In this document: positions 26,292 through 35,668 of the stretch, in pieces
How positions within the stretch are numbered: position 1 is the first letter of the stretch
How the letters are laid out: each line of letters begins with the position of its first letter
Assembly (NCBI RefSeq): GCF_900172365.1
Contig: NZ_FWFJ01000019.1
Coordinates: 1 to 64,000 of the forward strand
DNA: 64,000 nt
Origin: Roseovarius gaetbuli
Lineage (GTDB): Bacteria; Pseudomonadota; Alphaproteobacteria; Rhodobacterales; Rhodobacteraceae
Direction of reading: 5' to 3'
Notes under the pieces: generated by a model
Told to the model about the DNA's origin: nothing
Database searches by the model: none
The model's input: the letters and a program-made list of their open reading frames with translations, nothing else
Position numbers and translations under genes: made by a program

Positions 26292-27926
26292 TCAGTCCGG
26301 GGTGCGCAAGCGTGAGTTTTGCACAAGTGTCACCGCCACCAGCGGAAGCCCCACCGTAAGCGCCGTCACAAGGATCAGAAGAATCCCAAGGTCGGTGTAA
26401 TCGGCGGGTGTTGTCACCGCACCGCTGACCGGATCGGTGACTTCGCGGGTGATCACGAAGACCTCGTTGAGGTACTTGGTAAAGAGCGAACTGGCTGATA
26501 GCGCCAGATTGGTAAACGACGCCATCACGGCAAAGAAAGTGGCCTTGAGGTTCGAGGGCGCATTGCGCGCGATCCAGGCCAGCATCGGGATCATCGCGAT
26601 CTGTCCCAGGGGCGATTCAATGGCGGTGTCGAGAATAGCGATAAAGCGGGCATCGACCACGCCACCGGTCATCGCGGCGGTGATTTCCTGAATCCCATAG
26701 TAAAGCCCGATATTGGGCAGCGACATAAGCCCCCCCGCCAGCGTCAGAAGCACGACGATATAGACAATCGGACGGTGCGCCATCAGCGGGCGCAGCACGA
26801 CCATCCCGACCAGCGTCAGAACCGAGGTGATCAGCGACAGGATCGACAGGAATTGCTGGTCGAATTTCAGCACGTCAATCTCGAACCATGTCAGGCCATC
26901 GCCGGGGCGCGGCGTGGCGCGAAAGATAAAGATCACAACCGCAGTGCCGATCAGCGCGCGCGCCGATGCCGGGGGCAGCACCGACACCAGTTGGCGCATC
27001 AGCAAGAGGACAATCGCCATCGACCCGGCAAAGATGATCTCTTGGCCATAGGGCACATCGCCAAGGCCGACGGTCAGCGACAGCGCCACGAACCCTGCGC
27101 CGCCGATGAAATACCAGGGGTTCGGGGTGGTTTCCTCGTCTGGGCGTTCAAACAGGGTATCAGCCTCGGCGTCGCTCAGGCCACGGCGTAACAGGTTACG
27201 GCGCATGCGGATTTTCTGAACCGCAGCCAGAACCACGCCCGAGACCGAAACCAGCGGTATCAAGAGCGCAACAAGGTAAATGCCGGCATAGGTCGCGGTC
27301 TTGGCGGCATCGTCGAGCGCCTCGATCCCCGAAAACATATAGATGTTGAGCATGGCCACCGCGACCGTGCCGGAAATAAGCGCAAAGCGGCCAAGGGTCT
27401 GCATCGTGGTATGCATCGCGCGCGCATCTTCAAGCGGGATCGCGTCGCCCTTGGCGTCAAAGCGCGGCACCGCCTCGACCGACATGGCATCGGCGACCGC
27501 GTCCTGAATGACAAGCCCGCTTGGCGCCAGAAGGTAAGAGGTCACATACCAGGCGCTGATCGGCATGATCGCCTGCATCATCGTGGTCTGGGTCAGCACA
27601 AGGTACATGATAAAGACCGACAGCCCGATAAACCCGGCGCCGAGATAGACCAAAAGCCATTTCCAGCGCCAGAAGATATCGACCAGATGCCCAAGCGGCA
27701 TCTTGAGCGCCCAGGGCAGACCGGCCCAAAACGCAAGCCCGGCAAGATAGGCCGCCGAGAGATCAAGGTATTCCTTCACGAAAAAAGTGCCGACAATCAT
27801 CGTCAGCCCGGAAAACCCGGCGGCGAAATAAATCATCAGTGGCGGCAGGAAGGTCCAGCGCATCTGACGGCCAAGATCAAAGACAACCGCGTCAATCCAG
27901 GTGCCGATAAGTTTTAGCGGGGTCAT
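26292..27926 (-). CDS. MFS transporter, BT1/folate-biopterin-like
   Basis: The 544-residue membrane protein has around 12 to 14 hydrophobic segments. FFVKEYLDLSAAYLAGLAFWAGLPWALKMPLGHLVDIFWRWKWLLV resembles the BT1/FBT signature (intact transporter, acidic Asp in LVD, helix-breaking LPWALK). BT1 members carry folates or pterins in cyanobacteria and protozoa, but bacterial substrates are mostly unknown. A cytoplasmic loop of about 50 residues is charged (QKIRMRRNLLRRGLSDAEAD). It is monocistronic, in the gap between the kinase and thiN. Confidence 0.75.
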   Translation of the reverse strand: MTPLKLIGTWIDAVVFDLGRQMRWTFLPPLMIYFAAGFSGLTMIVGTFFVKEYLDLSAAYLAGLAFWAGLPWALKMPLGHLVDIFWRWKWLLVYLGAGFIGLSVFIMYLVLTQTTMMQAIMPISAWYVTSYLLAPSGLVIQDAVADAMSVEAVPRFDAKGDAIPLEDARAMHTTMQTLGRFALISGTVAVAMLNIYMFSGIEALDDAAKTATYAGIYLVALLIPLVSVSGVVLAAVQKIRMRRNLLRRGLSDAEADTLFERPDEETTPNPWYFIGGAGFVALSLTVGLGDVPYGQEIIFAGSMAIVLLLMRQLVSVLPPASARALIGTAVVIFIFRATPRPGDGLTWFEIDVLKFDQQFLSILSLITSVLTLVGMVVLRPLMAHRPIVYIVVLLTLAGGLMSLPNIGLYYGIQEITAAMTGGVVDARFIAILDTAIESPLGQIAMIPMLAWIARNAPSNLKATFFAVMASFTNLALSASSLFTKYLNEVFVITREVTDPVSGAVTTPADYTDLGILLILVTALTVGLPLVAVTLVQNSRLRTPD

Positions 27927-27992
27927 GCTCTGTCTGTCCTGCCTTTTTTGGGCTTAGTTTAACGCACGCGCGGGCCTGTGCAATCGCCCCGC

Positions 27993-28667
27993 TTACGGGC
28001 CGGGCCAGCGGGTCTTGCCGGCGCTGAGGGCGCGGGCAGCGTCCTCAAGCGTGGATTGCGGCAGAATCACAAGCATTTTAGGCGCGGTCACCGAAAGATG
28101 CACCGGCCCAAGCGCGGTGTTCGAGGTGCCCACGCGCCCATCGGGGGCAAAGTTCAGACCGCCGATCGGATAGGCAAGCCCGTCCGAGATACCCTCGACC
28201 GCGCCCATCGGGAAAAGAGAAACCGGACAGTCGGCCTCAAGGTCAATGTCAATCGACGGCGGGGCGAGAAACACAAGTTCCTCACGGCCCAGCAGGATGC
28301 AGCGCTGCCAGGGGTGGCGCACGAGGGTGTTGTAGGCCGCCAGCTGATGATCAAGGCGATCCCCGGAAAACCCGATGCCGATGATCAGCGGACTGGCGAT
28401 GTTGCCCAGGCATTTGTCAAAGTCGGTGCTGTCCTGATCGGCAATGGGGTGTTGCGCGGTGTCGGAGATGCGTGCGCGTGCGTCCTCGGAGATGCTGTCA
28501 AAGTCGCCAATCACCGCTTGGGGCATGGCGCCATGGGCAAGGGCGGCATCCGCGCCGCCATCGGCGGCCACCACTATCGGGGCAAGGGCACGGGCGCGCG
28601 CCAAAAGGGTTAACGTGACCGCTGCCCCGCCGATCAGGGTGATTGGTTCATTTTCGCGAACAATCAT
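27993..28667 (-). CDS. thiN: Thiamine pyrophosphokinase
   Basis: The 224-residue cytosolic enzyme shows the thiamine diphosphokinase motifs VVAADGGADAAL, AVIGDFDSISEDAR, HPIADQDSTDFDKCL and FSGDRLDHQLAAYN. It transfers pyrophosphate from ATP to thiamine, making TPP. I see no THI-box riboswitch upstream, and no thiamine biosynthesis or uptake genes adjoin it unless the neighbouring BT1-like transporter contributes. Confidence 0.88.
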   Translation of the reverse strand: MIVRENEPITLIGGAAVTLTLLARARALAPIVVAADGGADAALAHGAMPQAVIGDFDSISEDARARISDTAQHPIADQDSTDFDKCLGNIASPLIIGIGFSGDRLDHQLAAYNTLVRHPWQRCILLGREELVFLAPPSIDIDLEADCPVSLFPMGAVEGISDGLAYPIGGLNFAPDGRVGTSNTALGPVHLSVTAPKMLVILPQSTLEDAARALSAGKTRWPGP

Positions 28668-28815
28668 CGTATTGTCACCTTATCGTTGCGCTTAAGGACC
28701 AGATGTCACATTCTGACCATGAAATGATACGGTAAAAATCTAGGAATCGAGCGTCTTTGGTCTTGGGTGTCATGGTAAACCCTGTCTTTGCAGGCAAGCA
28801 AAGCGAGCAATTAAT

Positions 28816-31104
28816 ATGGTTGGTTCAAGCAAGATTCTAACAGTCTCCTACGGCACGTTCTCGTGTACGTTGGAAGGTTTTGACGATTCATTTGATACAA
28901 TGAAAGCGATTGCGGAATATTTCCGCGATCTGGCGGCGGATGACCGGTATTTCGGTGCCGAACCGCCCACCCCTGATGCAGAGATGCTGGCGCGCATCGC
29001 CGAGCGGGAAATCGCACGGCGGGTCGAGGCCCATGAAGAGCAGGGCAAGATCGTGCTGCGGGCAGAGGCCGGGACCGCCCTTGGTCAGGCCGTCGCACTG
29101 GCCAATGCGCCAGAGGCACAAGCCCCGGCCCCCGAGCAAGCCCCCGAGCCCGCCCCGGAGCCGGTGCAGGACGTCGCGCCAAGCCCCGAGCCGACACCGG
29201 AACCGGAGGTCGAACAATCGGCCCCCGAGCAAGAGGTCGCTGCGCCTGAGGTGGTCGAGAAAGAGATTTCCGAAGACATCCAGACAGAGGTGGCAGAGGC
29301 CGCCCCGGTCGAGATGCCCGAAGGTCTGGAAGAAGAAGCCGTGGCCGAGCCGGAGGCCGTTGAAGACGAACAGGCCACTGCCGAGCCTGAGCCGGTTGAA
29401 GAAGAACAGGCCGTGGCCGAGCCCGAGCCGGTTGCGCAGGACGATGTGCAGCCCGAGGTCGAGGCCGAAGACGTCGCGCAGGATCTGGAGCAGGTGCAAG
29501 AGCCTGCTGCGCCCGGCGATAGCGAGAGCATCGCCGCCAAGCTGAGCCGGATTCGCTCGGTCGTGTCCGGTGCCGAGCAAAGCTTTGGTGCGGATGAGTA
29601 TAATGAAGACGAGCACGCGCAGGGCTTCATCGACACCACGACCGCCGATCTGAATGCGGCCCTGGCCGAAGATGATGCGGCCCAGAGCACCGACGCAAGC
29701 TATTCCATGGTCGAAATCGACGACGATGAACTCGCCGCGATCATGGCCCGTGCGAATGCGATGGAAGCCCCCGAAGACGAGGACGCGCTGCAAGAGGTCG
29801 AGGCCGAGGATCAGGCGCAAGAGACCGCACAGGATGACGTCGCCACGGACGAGCGCAATGAATTCGAGGATACACTGGCCAGTTTGCTGGCCGATGCAAT
29901 GCCCGTCGAAACAGCCAGGGTTGAAATCGAAGAAATCACCGAGATCGAAAGCGTCACCGAGATCGAAGAGACCGTCGCGCCAGAGGCCGAGCTATCGGTG
30001 GCGGCCGCTGCGGAAGACGAGCCTGCGCTGACAAATGCGCGGGTCATCAAGATCAAGCGCGCCGAGTTTGAGGCGGCTGTGGCAAGCGGGCTTTTCCAGG
30101 AAGACGATGACACGTCCGAGGAAAGCGATAGCAACCTCTTTGAAGAGGGCGACTCTTTCCTTAGCCCGGAAGAAGAGGCCGAGCTTCAGCGCGAACTGGC
30201 CGAGGTGGAGGCCGAGTTTGAAAACGATCTGGCTGAAGATTTTGCCGAGATTGAAGATGAGATTGAAGACGCGGCAGAAGATGCTGGCGATGATCTCGAA
30301 GACGCAGCCGAAGACGATGCTGCCGAAGCCGAAGATGAAGATGACGCGGAGATTGAAGAAGAGACCGCCGCCGACTTCGAGTCCGAAGAGGAGCAGGATG
30401 AAGAGCCGCAACAGGGGCGCCGCAAGCTTGAGACTGCGGAAACCCCGTCTGATCTGACGCGGATTTTTGACGAGACCGACAATCAGCTTGACGCACCGGC
30501 GTCAAGCCAGCGCCGCAATGCGATCCAGCATCTGCGCGCCGCTGTGGCCGCAACCCGTGCCGAAACCGAAGCAGGCGCCAAGCCGAGCCGCGGTGTTGAC
30601 GACACGGCCTATCGCGACGATCTTGCCAACGTTGTACGCCCGCGTCGTCCGCAGGTGGTGTCCGATGCCGGGCGCTCTGCCCGCCCCGAAGAAGTACGCC
30701 CTGCGCCGCTCAAGCTGGTTGCGGAACAGCGGATCGATACCCCGCGCGAACCGATTCGCCCGCGCCGTGTGTCGACCTCTGACATCGCGCCCGAAATGGA
30801 ACAGACCGGCGGCGATAGCGGATTTAGCGCCTTTGCAGAGGAAATGGGCGCTAACCAGCTTCCTGAACTGCTTGAGGCGGCGGCAGCTTACCTTGCCGAT
30901 GTCGAAGGGCGCCCGCAATTCTCGCGCCCGATGCTTATGGGCAAGCTCAAAGAGGTCGAGCAGGAAAGCTTTTCTCGCGAAGACGGCCTGCGGTCGTTTG
31001 GCCAACTGCTGCGTCAGGGTAAGCTTCAAAAGCTGGCCGGTGGGCGGTTCTCGGTCACCAACGCGACCGACTATCGCGATCCGGGCGCCCGCAACGTCGG
31101 TTGA
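28816..31104 (+). CDS. Large acidic protein with conserved ends and disordered middle, function unknown
   Basis: The 762-residue product has a folded-looking N terminus (residues 1-about 85: SKILTVSYGTFSCTLEGFDDSFDTMKAIAEYFRDLAADDRYFGAEPP...) and a folded C terminus (about 665-762: FSAFAEEMGANQLPELLEAAAAYLADVEGRPQFSRPMLMGKL...FSREDGLRSFGQLLRQGKLQKL). Between them are roughly 500 residues of Glu/Asp/Ala/Pro/Val-rich low-complexity sequence with almost no Cys or aromatics. I recall homologues across Rhodobacterales but no defined function. No signal peptide or membrane segment. It is monocistronic with its own promoter region and terminator. Confidence 0.85.
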   Translation: MVGSSKILTVSYGTFSCTLEGFDDSFDTMKAIAEYFRDLAADDRYFGAEPPTPDAEMLARIAEREIARRVEAHEEQGKIVLRAEAGTALGQAVALANAPEAQAPAPEQAPEPAPEPVQDVAPSPEPTPEPEVEQSAPEQEVAAPEVVEKEISEDIQTEVAEAAPVEMPEGLEEEAVAEPEAVEDEQATAEPEPVEEEQAVAEPEPVAQDDVQPEVEAEDVAQDLEQVQEPAAPGDSESIAAKLSRIRSVVSGAEQSFGADEYNEDEHAQGFIDTTTADLNAALAEDDAAQSTDASYSMVEIDDDELAAIMARANAMEAPEDEDALQEVEAEDQAQETAQDDVATDERNEFEDTLASLLADAMPVETARVEIEEITEIESVTEIEETVAPEAELSVAAAAEDEPALTNARVIKIKRAEFEAAVASGLFQEDDDTSEESDSNLFEEGDSFLSPEEEAELQRELAEVEAEFENDLAEDFAEIEDEIEDAAEDAGDDLEDAAEDDAAEAEDEDDAEIEEETAADFESEEEQDEEPQQGRRKLETAETPSDLTRIFDETDNQLDAPASSQRRNAIQHLRAAVAATRAETEAGAKPSRGVDDTAYRDDLANVVRPRRPQVVSDAGRSARPEEVRPAPLKLVAEQRIDTPREPIRPRRVSTSDIAPEMEQTGGDSGFSAFAEEMGANQLPELLEAAAAYLADVEGRPQFSRPMLMGKLKEVEQESFSREDGLRSFGQLLRQGKLQKLAGGRFSVTNATDYRDPGARNVG

Positions 31105-31127
31105 TCCGCACCAAGATATCCAAAGCG

Positions 31128-31160
31128 AAACCCTCGGCAGGCAATGCCGGGGGTTTTGTT
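31128..31160 (+). terminator. Intrinsic terminator after the acidic protein gene
   Basis: AAACCCTCGGCA (31128-31139) pairs with TGCCGGGGGTTT (31145-31156), one G-T pair, loop of five, followed by TTTTGTTTTG. It isolates the acidic-protein transcript from the ABC operon downstream. Confidence 0.8.
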
Positions 31161-31247
31161 TTGCGCTGCCTGCGGTGATTTGGCCCTTTCTTGCGCCTGT
31201 CCGGTCTATAGGATTGGCCCGGTAACGACCGAAAAAGGGGTCAAGGC

Positions 31248-32633
31248 ATGCGGGTGATCGCCCTGGGCGGCGTTTTGGTGATGCTGACGGCAAGCGCGCT
31301 TTGGGCGCATGCCTCGGAGCAGGGGTTTGTCCTGCTCTTGCCAACGGATGCCTATATCGCGGCGGGTGGTGCGACCGTGGCCTTGACGATCGTGCTTTTG
31401 GCGCTCTTGCCTGGCGGGCTGGCGGCGGCGCTGTTTCGGCCTCTGGCGATGCTACGCACGCGCGGCGTTCCGCTGCGCCATGTGACAAGCGTTCTGGCAG
31501 CGGTGGGTCTTGGCGTTCTGGTCTGGCGCGGGCTTGTCGGGTCACGCGATCCGCTGGTCAACCCGATGCCGCTTTTTGTCTGGGTGGTCTGGTGGATCGC
31601 GATGGTCTCGGTGCAGGGGCTTATCGGCAATCACTGGCGTTGGAGCAATCCATGGACCGGCCCGGCGGCGGCAATTGCGCGCCTGACGGGGATGCGCGCG
31701 CCGCTGCGCTATCCGCGTCGGCTTGGGGTGTGGCCGGGGGTGGTGGTTTTTCTCGCCTATGCCGGTTTTTTGCTGGCCGATCCGGCCCCGGCCGATCCGG
31801 GGCGATTGGCGGTTATTGTCGGGCTTTACTGGTACGTCACGCTGGCGGGGCTCTTGCTGTTCGGGCCTGTCTGGATGGTGCGGGCCGAGCCGCTGAGCAT
31901 TTTGATGCGGGCCTATGGACGCATGTCCCTCTTGGCGCGCGCGCGTGGACGGCTGGCGATTGGCCTGCCCGGCTGGAAGGTGCTCTGTGCCCCCAAGGTT
32001 GGGCTTGGGTTGGCGGTGTTCATCCTCTTGATTCTCGGCAGCGGCAGCTTTGACGGGCTGAACGAGACCTTTTGGTGGATGGGTGTTCTGGGGATCAACC
32101 CGCTTGAATTTCCGGGCCGTTCGGCGGTGATTGTCCCCAATCTGGTCGGGCTTCTGGTGGCCAATGCGGCGCTGATTGCCGGGTTCATGGTGTGTTTGTG
32201 GCTGGGCGAGCGGGTTGCCGGGGGGAATGAGCCGCTGGCGCGCGTGTTTTGCCGCTATGCGCCGACGATCCTGCCGATCGCGCTTGCCTATCACATCGCG
32301 CATTACCTGACCTCTTTTCTGGTGGATGGGCAATATGTGCTCAAGGCGCTGAATGATCCGCTGGGGCGGGGGGCGGACCTTTTGGGGCTTGCCGACTATC
32401 ATGTGACGACGGGGTTTTTGAACACGCCGGGCACGGTAAAGGTGATCTGGCTGGCGCAGGCGGGAACGGTGGTGGCGGGGCATGTGATCGCCATTCTTCT
32501 GGCCCACGCCGTGGCGATGCAGCACATCCACAGCACCCGGCGCGCGGTGCTCGGGCAGGCGCCATTGGCGCTTTTCATGGTGCTCTATACCGTTTTTGGC
32601 CTGTGGTTGTTGGCCTCGCCGCGCGGGATGTGA
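31248..32633 (+). CDS. Polytopic membrane protein of unknown function, first gene of an ABC operon
   Basis: The 461-residue protein begins with a signal-like hydrophobic stretch (VLVMLTASALWAHASEQGFVLLLPT) and has about 11-12 hydrophobic segments. I do not recognise a family. Two membrane segments carry regularly spaced His residues (LAYHIAHYLTS; AGHVIAILLAHAVAMQHIH), which could bind heme or metal. No ABC or MFS motif is visible. It lies 97 bases upstream of an ABC substrate-binding protein gene on the same strand, so it may be part of that uptake system. Confidence 0.75.
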   Translation: MRVIALGGVLVMLTASALWAHASEQGFVLLLPTDAYIAAGGATVALTIVLLALLPGGLAAALFRPLAMLRTRGVPLRHVTSVLAAVGLGVLVWRGLVGSRDPLVNPMPLFVWVVWWIAMVSVQGLIGNHWRWSNPWTGPAAAIARLTGMRAPLRYPRRLGVWPGVVVFLAYAGFLLADPAPADPGRLAVIVGLYWYVTLAGLLLFGPVWMVRAEPLSILMRAYGRMSLLARARGRLAIGLPGWKVLCAPKVGLGLAVFILLILGSGSFDGLNETFWWMGVLGINPLEFPGRSAVIVPNLVGLLVANAALIAGFMVCLWLGERVAGGNEPLARVFCRYAPTILPIALAYHIAHYLTSFLVDGQYVLKALNDPLGRGADLLGLADYHVTTGFLNTPGTVKVIWLAQAGTVVAGHVIAILLAHAVAMQHIHSTRRAVLGQAPLALFMVLYTVFGLWLLASPRGM

Positions 32634-32730
32634 TGCGCAAAAGGCTGGACAAGGGGCGCAATGCTTCGCAGACTTGGGCGCAACCGGCAGATTTGCCGCG
32701 TGTTTTGAGATCAGTGCAGAGGAACCCAGC

Positions 32731-34035
32731 ATGAGCACCCCGAAAAACCGCCCCGAGACCAAGCCTGCAGGCACCACCCGCCGCGGCGCTATGAAAACGC
32801 TGGCTGCTGGTCTAGGCGCGGCGAGCCTGCCGATGTGGGCGCGCTACGCCGGTGCGCAGACCGCCGAGCCGATCAAGATCGGCTTTCAGGTGCACCGCAC
32901 CGGCATCGGCGCGGCCTATGGGCGGTGGTACGGGCGCACCACCGAAGCGGCGGCCAAGCTGATCAACCAGGGCGGCGGTATCAATGGCCGCATGGTCGAG
33001 ATCGTGGCCGAAGATGATGGTACCGATCCCAAGCGCGGTGCCGAAGTGGTCGAGAAATTCGCCAATCAGCACGGTTGTGATTTGGCATTCGGGACCCTGT
33101 TCAGCCATGTGGTTATCGGCTCTGCGCCGCGCGCGGGCGAGCTCAAGATGCCCTATTTCGTGGTTTCTGAAGGGCATCACGTCGCCAGTGGCATGCTCAA
33201 CCGCTATACGTTGCAGCCCGGTATCACCGACGTGAAAAGCCAGGTGCAGGCGATGGCGCCATTCGTGGCGCAGAACCTTGGCAAGAAGGTCACGATGGTG
33301 TTCCCGGATTTCGCATTCGGCCATGATCACCGCGATTTCTTCACCCAGGCGATCGAGGCGCAGGGCGGCGAGGTGCTGGCGCATATCGCGATTCCGCCGT
33401 CCGAGACGTCATTTACCAAGTATTTCCCCAAAATTCCGCGTGAAACCGAGGTTCTCTATCATGTGATGGTGGGGCCTGCGGTTCTGACCTTCGTTAAGGA
33501 GCTGGGCGAATTCTTTGGTCCCTCGCGGCCGGAAATGTTCGGCTTTATCGACAGCCTTGAAGCGGTGGCCATCGACAGCCCTGGGCTTGAGTATCTTGAA
33601 GGCACTTATTTCTGGGAGGGCAACCCGCGCCACGCGCAGGCGGATCAGTCAGAGCACGACAAGTTTTTCCGCGCCGCTGTGGGGGTGAATGATGAAGGCG
33701 CCTCGATCAGTGATCCGAGCGATGTGTCGACCTATGCGCATATGTTCGGATGCTGGGAAACGCTGCATGTGATCAAGGCCGGGATGGAAGCGTCTGGGTA
33801 TAGCGGAACGCAGGATCGCGCCGCTTTGATCGAGGCGGTCGAGGCGATGACCGATATGCCCGAAAGCCTCGCGCATCCGCAGGGCGCCAAGCGGTTCAAT
33901 GGCAAGACCCACCAGGTGTTCGGACATCAGTATATTTCCAAGGTCACGGGTGGAAAATTGCTGTGCGTTCACAAGACCTCTATCGAGGACACGCTTTACC
34001 CGGATGAGACGGACTACACGACGCAATCGTTCTGA
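32731..34035 (+). CDS. ABC transporter substrate-binding protein, branched-chain amino acid/amide type
   Basis: The 434-residue periplasmic protein has a twin-arginine-like signal (TTRRGAMKTLAAGLGAASLP, cleavage near AGAQ), then EPIKIGFQVHRTGIGAAYGRW, AKLINQGGGINGRMVEIVAEDDGTDPKRGAEV and TLFSHVVIGSAPRAGELKMPYFVVSEG, the Peripla_BP_6/LivK fold. Ligand unknown (amino acids, urea and amides are typical). The ATG at 32731 has AGAGGA upstream. It is followed by a lipoprotein gene and the four other ABC components. Confidence 0.9.
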   Translation: MSTPKNRPETKPAGTTRRGAMKTLAAGLGAASLPMWARYAGAQTAEPIKIGFQVHRTGIGAAYGRWYGRTTEAAAKLINQGGGINGRMVEIVAEDDGTDPKRGAEVVEKFANQHGCDLAFGTLFSHVVIGSAPRAGELKMPYFVVSEGHHVASGMLNRYTLQPGITDVKSQVQAMAPFVAQNLGKKVTMVFPDFAFGHDHRDFFTQAIEAQGGEVLAHIAIPPSETSFTKYFPKIPRETEVLYHVMVGPAVLTFVKELGEFFGPSRPEMFGFIDSLEAVAIDSPGLEYLEGTYFWEGNPRHAQADQSEHDKFFRAAVGVNDEGASISDPSDVSTYAHMFGCWETLHVIKAGMEASGYSGTQDRAALIEAVEAMTDMPESLAHPQGAKRFNGKTHQVFGHQYISKVTGGKLLCVHKTSIEDTLYPDETDYTTQSF

Positions 34036-34040
34036 GGTGT

Positions 34041-34090
34041 CATTTTCTTCTGCGAAGAAAATGATCCAGAAAATTCGGCGAATTTTCTGG
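34041..34090. repeat. Double palindrome repeat (copy 2), inside the operon and a coding start
   Basis: Two hairpins: 34041-34063 with CATTTTCTTC and GAAGAAAATG arms around TGC, and 34066-34090 with 12-base perfect arms (CCAGAAAATTCG / CGAATTTTCTGG) around one G. Relative to copy 1 at 2349-2395 the order is reversed. The second hairpin lies within the first 30 bases of the lipoprotein coding sequence. Confidence 0.85.
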
Positions 34091-34678
34091 GGCGTTGCGC
34101 TTGTGGCGGTGGCGGGCTGTGGCGCGCCGCCGCCTCCGCCCGAGGCAAGCGATGTGACGCGCCTGGCGGCCGGGATCGCCGCTTTGGGTTCTGAGGTTGA
34201 CCCTGAAGAGGCGAAGCGCGCGGCGAAGGTGGCCTATGAGTATTCCCATCAGCTTGCGCAGGAGTATCAGATCACTGATCCGCCGATCATCCATAACACC
34301 AAAGTCAATCTGGGCCTGAAGCCGCGCGGGCTCTGCTGGCATTGGGCGCGCGATATCGAGGCGCGTCTAAAGCGGGAGAATTTCCAGACGCTTGAGGTGC
34401 ATCGTGCCGTGGCCAACAGCGATAACGCTTTTCGCCTTGAGCATAGTACCGCAGTGATCTCCCGACGGGGTGATTCCTTTGCCGAAGGCATCGTGCTTGA
34501 CCCCTGGCGCAAGGGGGGCACGCTGACCTGGGTGCGCACCAAAGACGACGCATGGTACAACTGGGAGCCGCGAAACGAGGTGGTCGCCCGCCAGCTTGAA
34601 CGCAAGCACGGTCAGATCGTCACCGTGACCAAGGATCAGCGTATCGTCATGGGCCAAACCGAGTTTAGCGCGCAATAA
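34061..34678 (+). CDS. Lipoprotein with a Cys-His-Asp arrangement, transglutaminase/papain-like candidate
   Basis: The 205-residue protein starts MIQKIRRIFWGVALVAVAGC, a type II lipoprotein signal with lipidated Cys20. The mature part has RGLCWHWARD (Cys92), RLEHSTAVIS (His128) and GIVLDPWRKGG (Asp147), in the order and setting of transglutaminase-like cysteine hydrolases. I do not recognise an exact family. It sits between the binding protein and permease genes of an ABC importer. No clear Shine-Dalgarno precedes the ATG, which is itself formed by the palindromic repeat; no later start would leave a signal peptide. Confidence 0.75.
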   Translation: MIQKIRRIFWGVALVAVAGCGAPPPPPEASDVTRLAAGIAALGSEVDPEEAKRAAKVAYEYSHQLAQEYQITDPPIIHNTKVNLGLKPRGLCWHWARDIEARLKRENFQTLEVHRAVANSDNAFRLEHSTAVISRRGDSFAEGIVLDPWRKGGTLTWVRTKDDAWYNWEPRNEVVARQLERKHGQIVTVTKDQRIVMGQTEFSAQ

Positions 34679-34741
34679 TCGCATGTCTTGCGCGGAACGG
34701 GCTTGCCCCCTGTGGCGATGCCGGGCAATCCTTATGCCAGA

Positions 34742-35668
34742 ATGGATTTGGGCCCTTACATATTGCTGGCCTCGCTTGAGGGCGCGATCACGGCGGCGGT
34801 GCTTGCGCTGACGGCGGTCGGGCTGTCGCTTGTTTTCGGCGTGATGCGGGTGGTCAATATTGCCCATGGCGAGTTTTTCATGCTGGGCGCAGTGATTGCC
34901 TGGTGGATCGCGCATAGCTTTGGCGGCCATCCGGCGCTCGGGTTTGGTGTGGCGCTGATCGCGGCGCCGCTTGTCGTGGGCGCGCTTGCCGTGGCCGCCG
35001 ATATGACCATCCTCAAACGGCTGAACTATGACCCCGAGCGCACCATCGTGGCCACCATCGGTGTGCTTTATATCATCCAGCAAATGACCCTGATGGGCTA
35101 TGGCCCTGATGCGCGCCCGGTCGAGGCGCCGTTCAACACACGTCTGGCGATTCCGTGGTTTGAGCATGGCGCCGACGGCTGGGCGATGATCTGGCCCTGG
35201 GGGCTTGGCACCACGAGTTACAAGTTGGCGGTGATCGGCGCGGCGGTGGTCCTGTTATGCGGTGTCTGGCTCCTGATGTCGCGGACGCGCTTTGGTCTTG
35301 TGATGCGGGCCACGCAGGCGGATCGTGACATGGCGCAGGCCTTTGGCATCCCGGTCGAGAGGGTCTATGCGCTTGTCTTTGGTCTTGGGGCCGCGTTGGC
35401 GGCGCTGGCCGGGGTGTTGATCGTGCCCATTCAGCAGGCGCATTACCTGATGGGCGCCGATCCACTTTTGCTGTCGTTCATCGTCGTGATCATCGGCGGG
35501 CTTGGAAGCCTGCCGGGCACGGTGCTGGCCGCCGTGTTGATCGGGCTTAGCGATGGCATCATCTCGGTGTTTTTCTCGCCGACGCTGGCGAAAATCCTGG
35601 CGACGCTGCTTGTTGGCCTCGTGCTTGTGTTTCGCCCGCAGGGCCTGTTCGGGGCGCGATCCGAATGA
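34742..35668 (+). CDS. ABC transporter permease, LivH type
   Basis: The roughly 308-residue membrane protein has about eight hydrophobic segments with GLSLVFGVMRVVNIAHGEFFMLGA and the EAA-like MRATQADRDMAQAFGIPVERVYALVFGLGAALAALAG, typical of LivH/UrtB. It forms the channel with the LivM-type protein. I chose ATG 34742 (MDLGPYILLASLEG); the frame is open back to 34688, with another ATG at 34718. It overlaps the next gene by 4 bases. Confidence 0.9.
   Translation: MDLGPYILLASLEGAITAAVLALTAVGLSLVFGVMRVVNIAHGEFFMLGAVIAWWIAHSFGGHPALGFGVALIAAPLVVGALAVAADMTILKRLNYDPERTIVATIGVLYIIQQMTLMGYGPDARPVEAPFNTRLAIPWFEHGADGWAMIWPWGLGTTSYKLAVIGAAVVLLCGVWLLMSRTRFGLVMRATQADRDMAQAFGIPVERVYALVFGLGAALAALAGVLIVPIQQAHYLMGADPLLLSFIVVIIGGLGSLPGTVLAAVLIGLSDGIISVFFSPTLAKILATLLVGLVLVFRPQGLFGARSE

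Noticed and set aside
28668..28815. TPP riboswitch upstream of thiN
   Set aside because: No CUGAGA or ACCUGAU-like THI-box elements are seen upstream of the thiN start.
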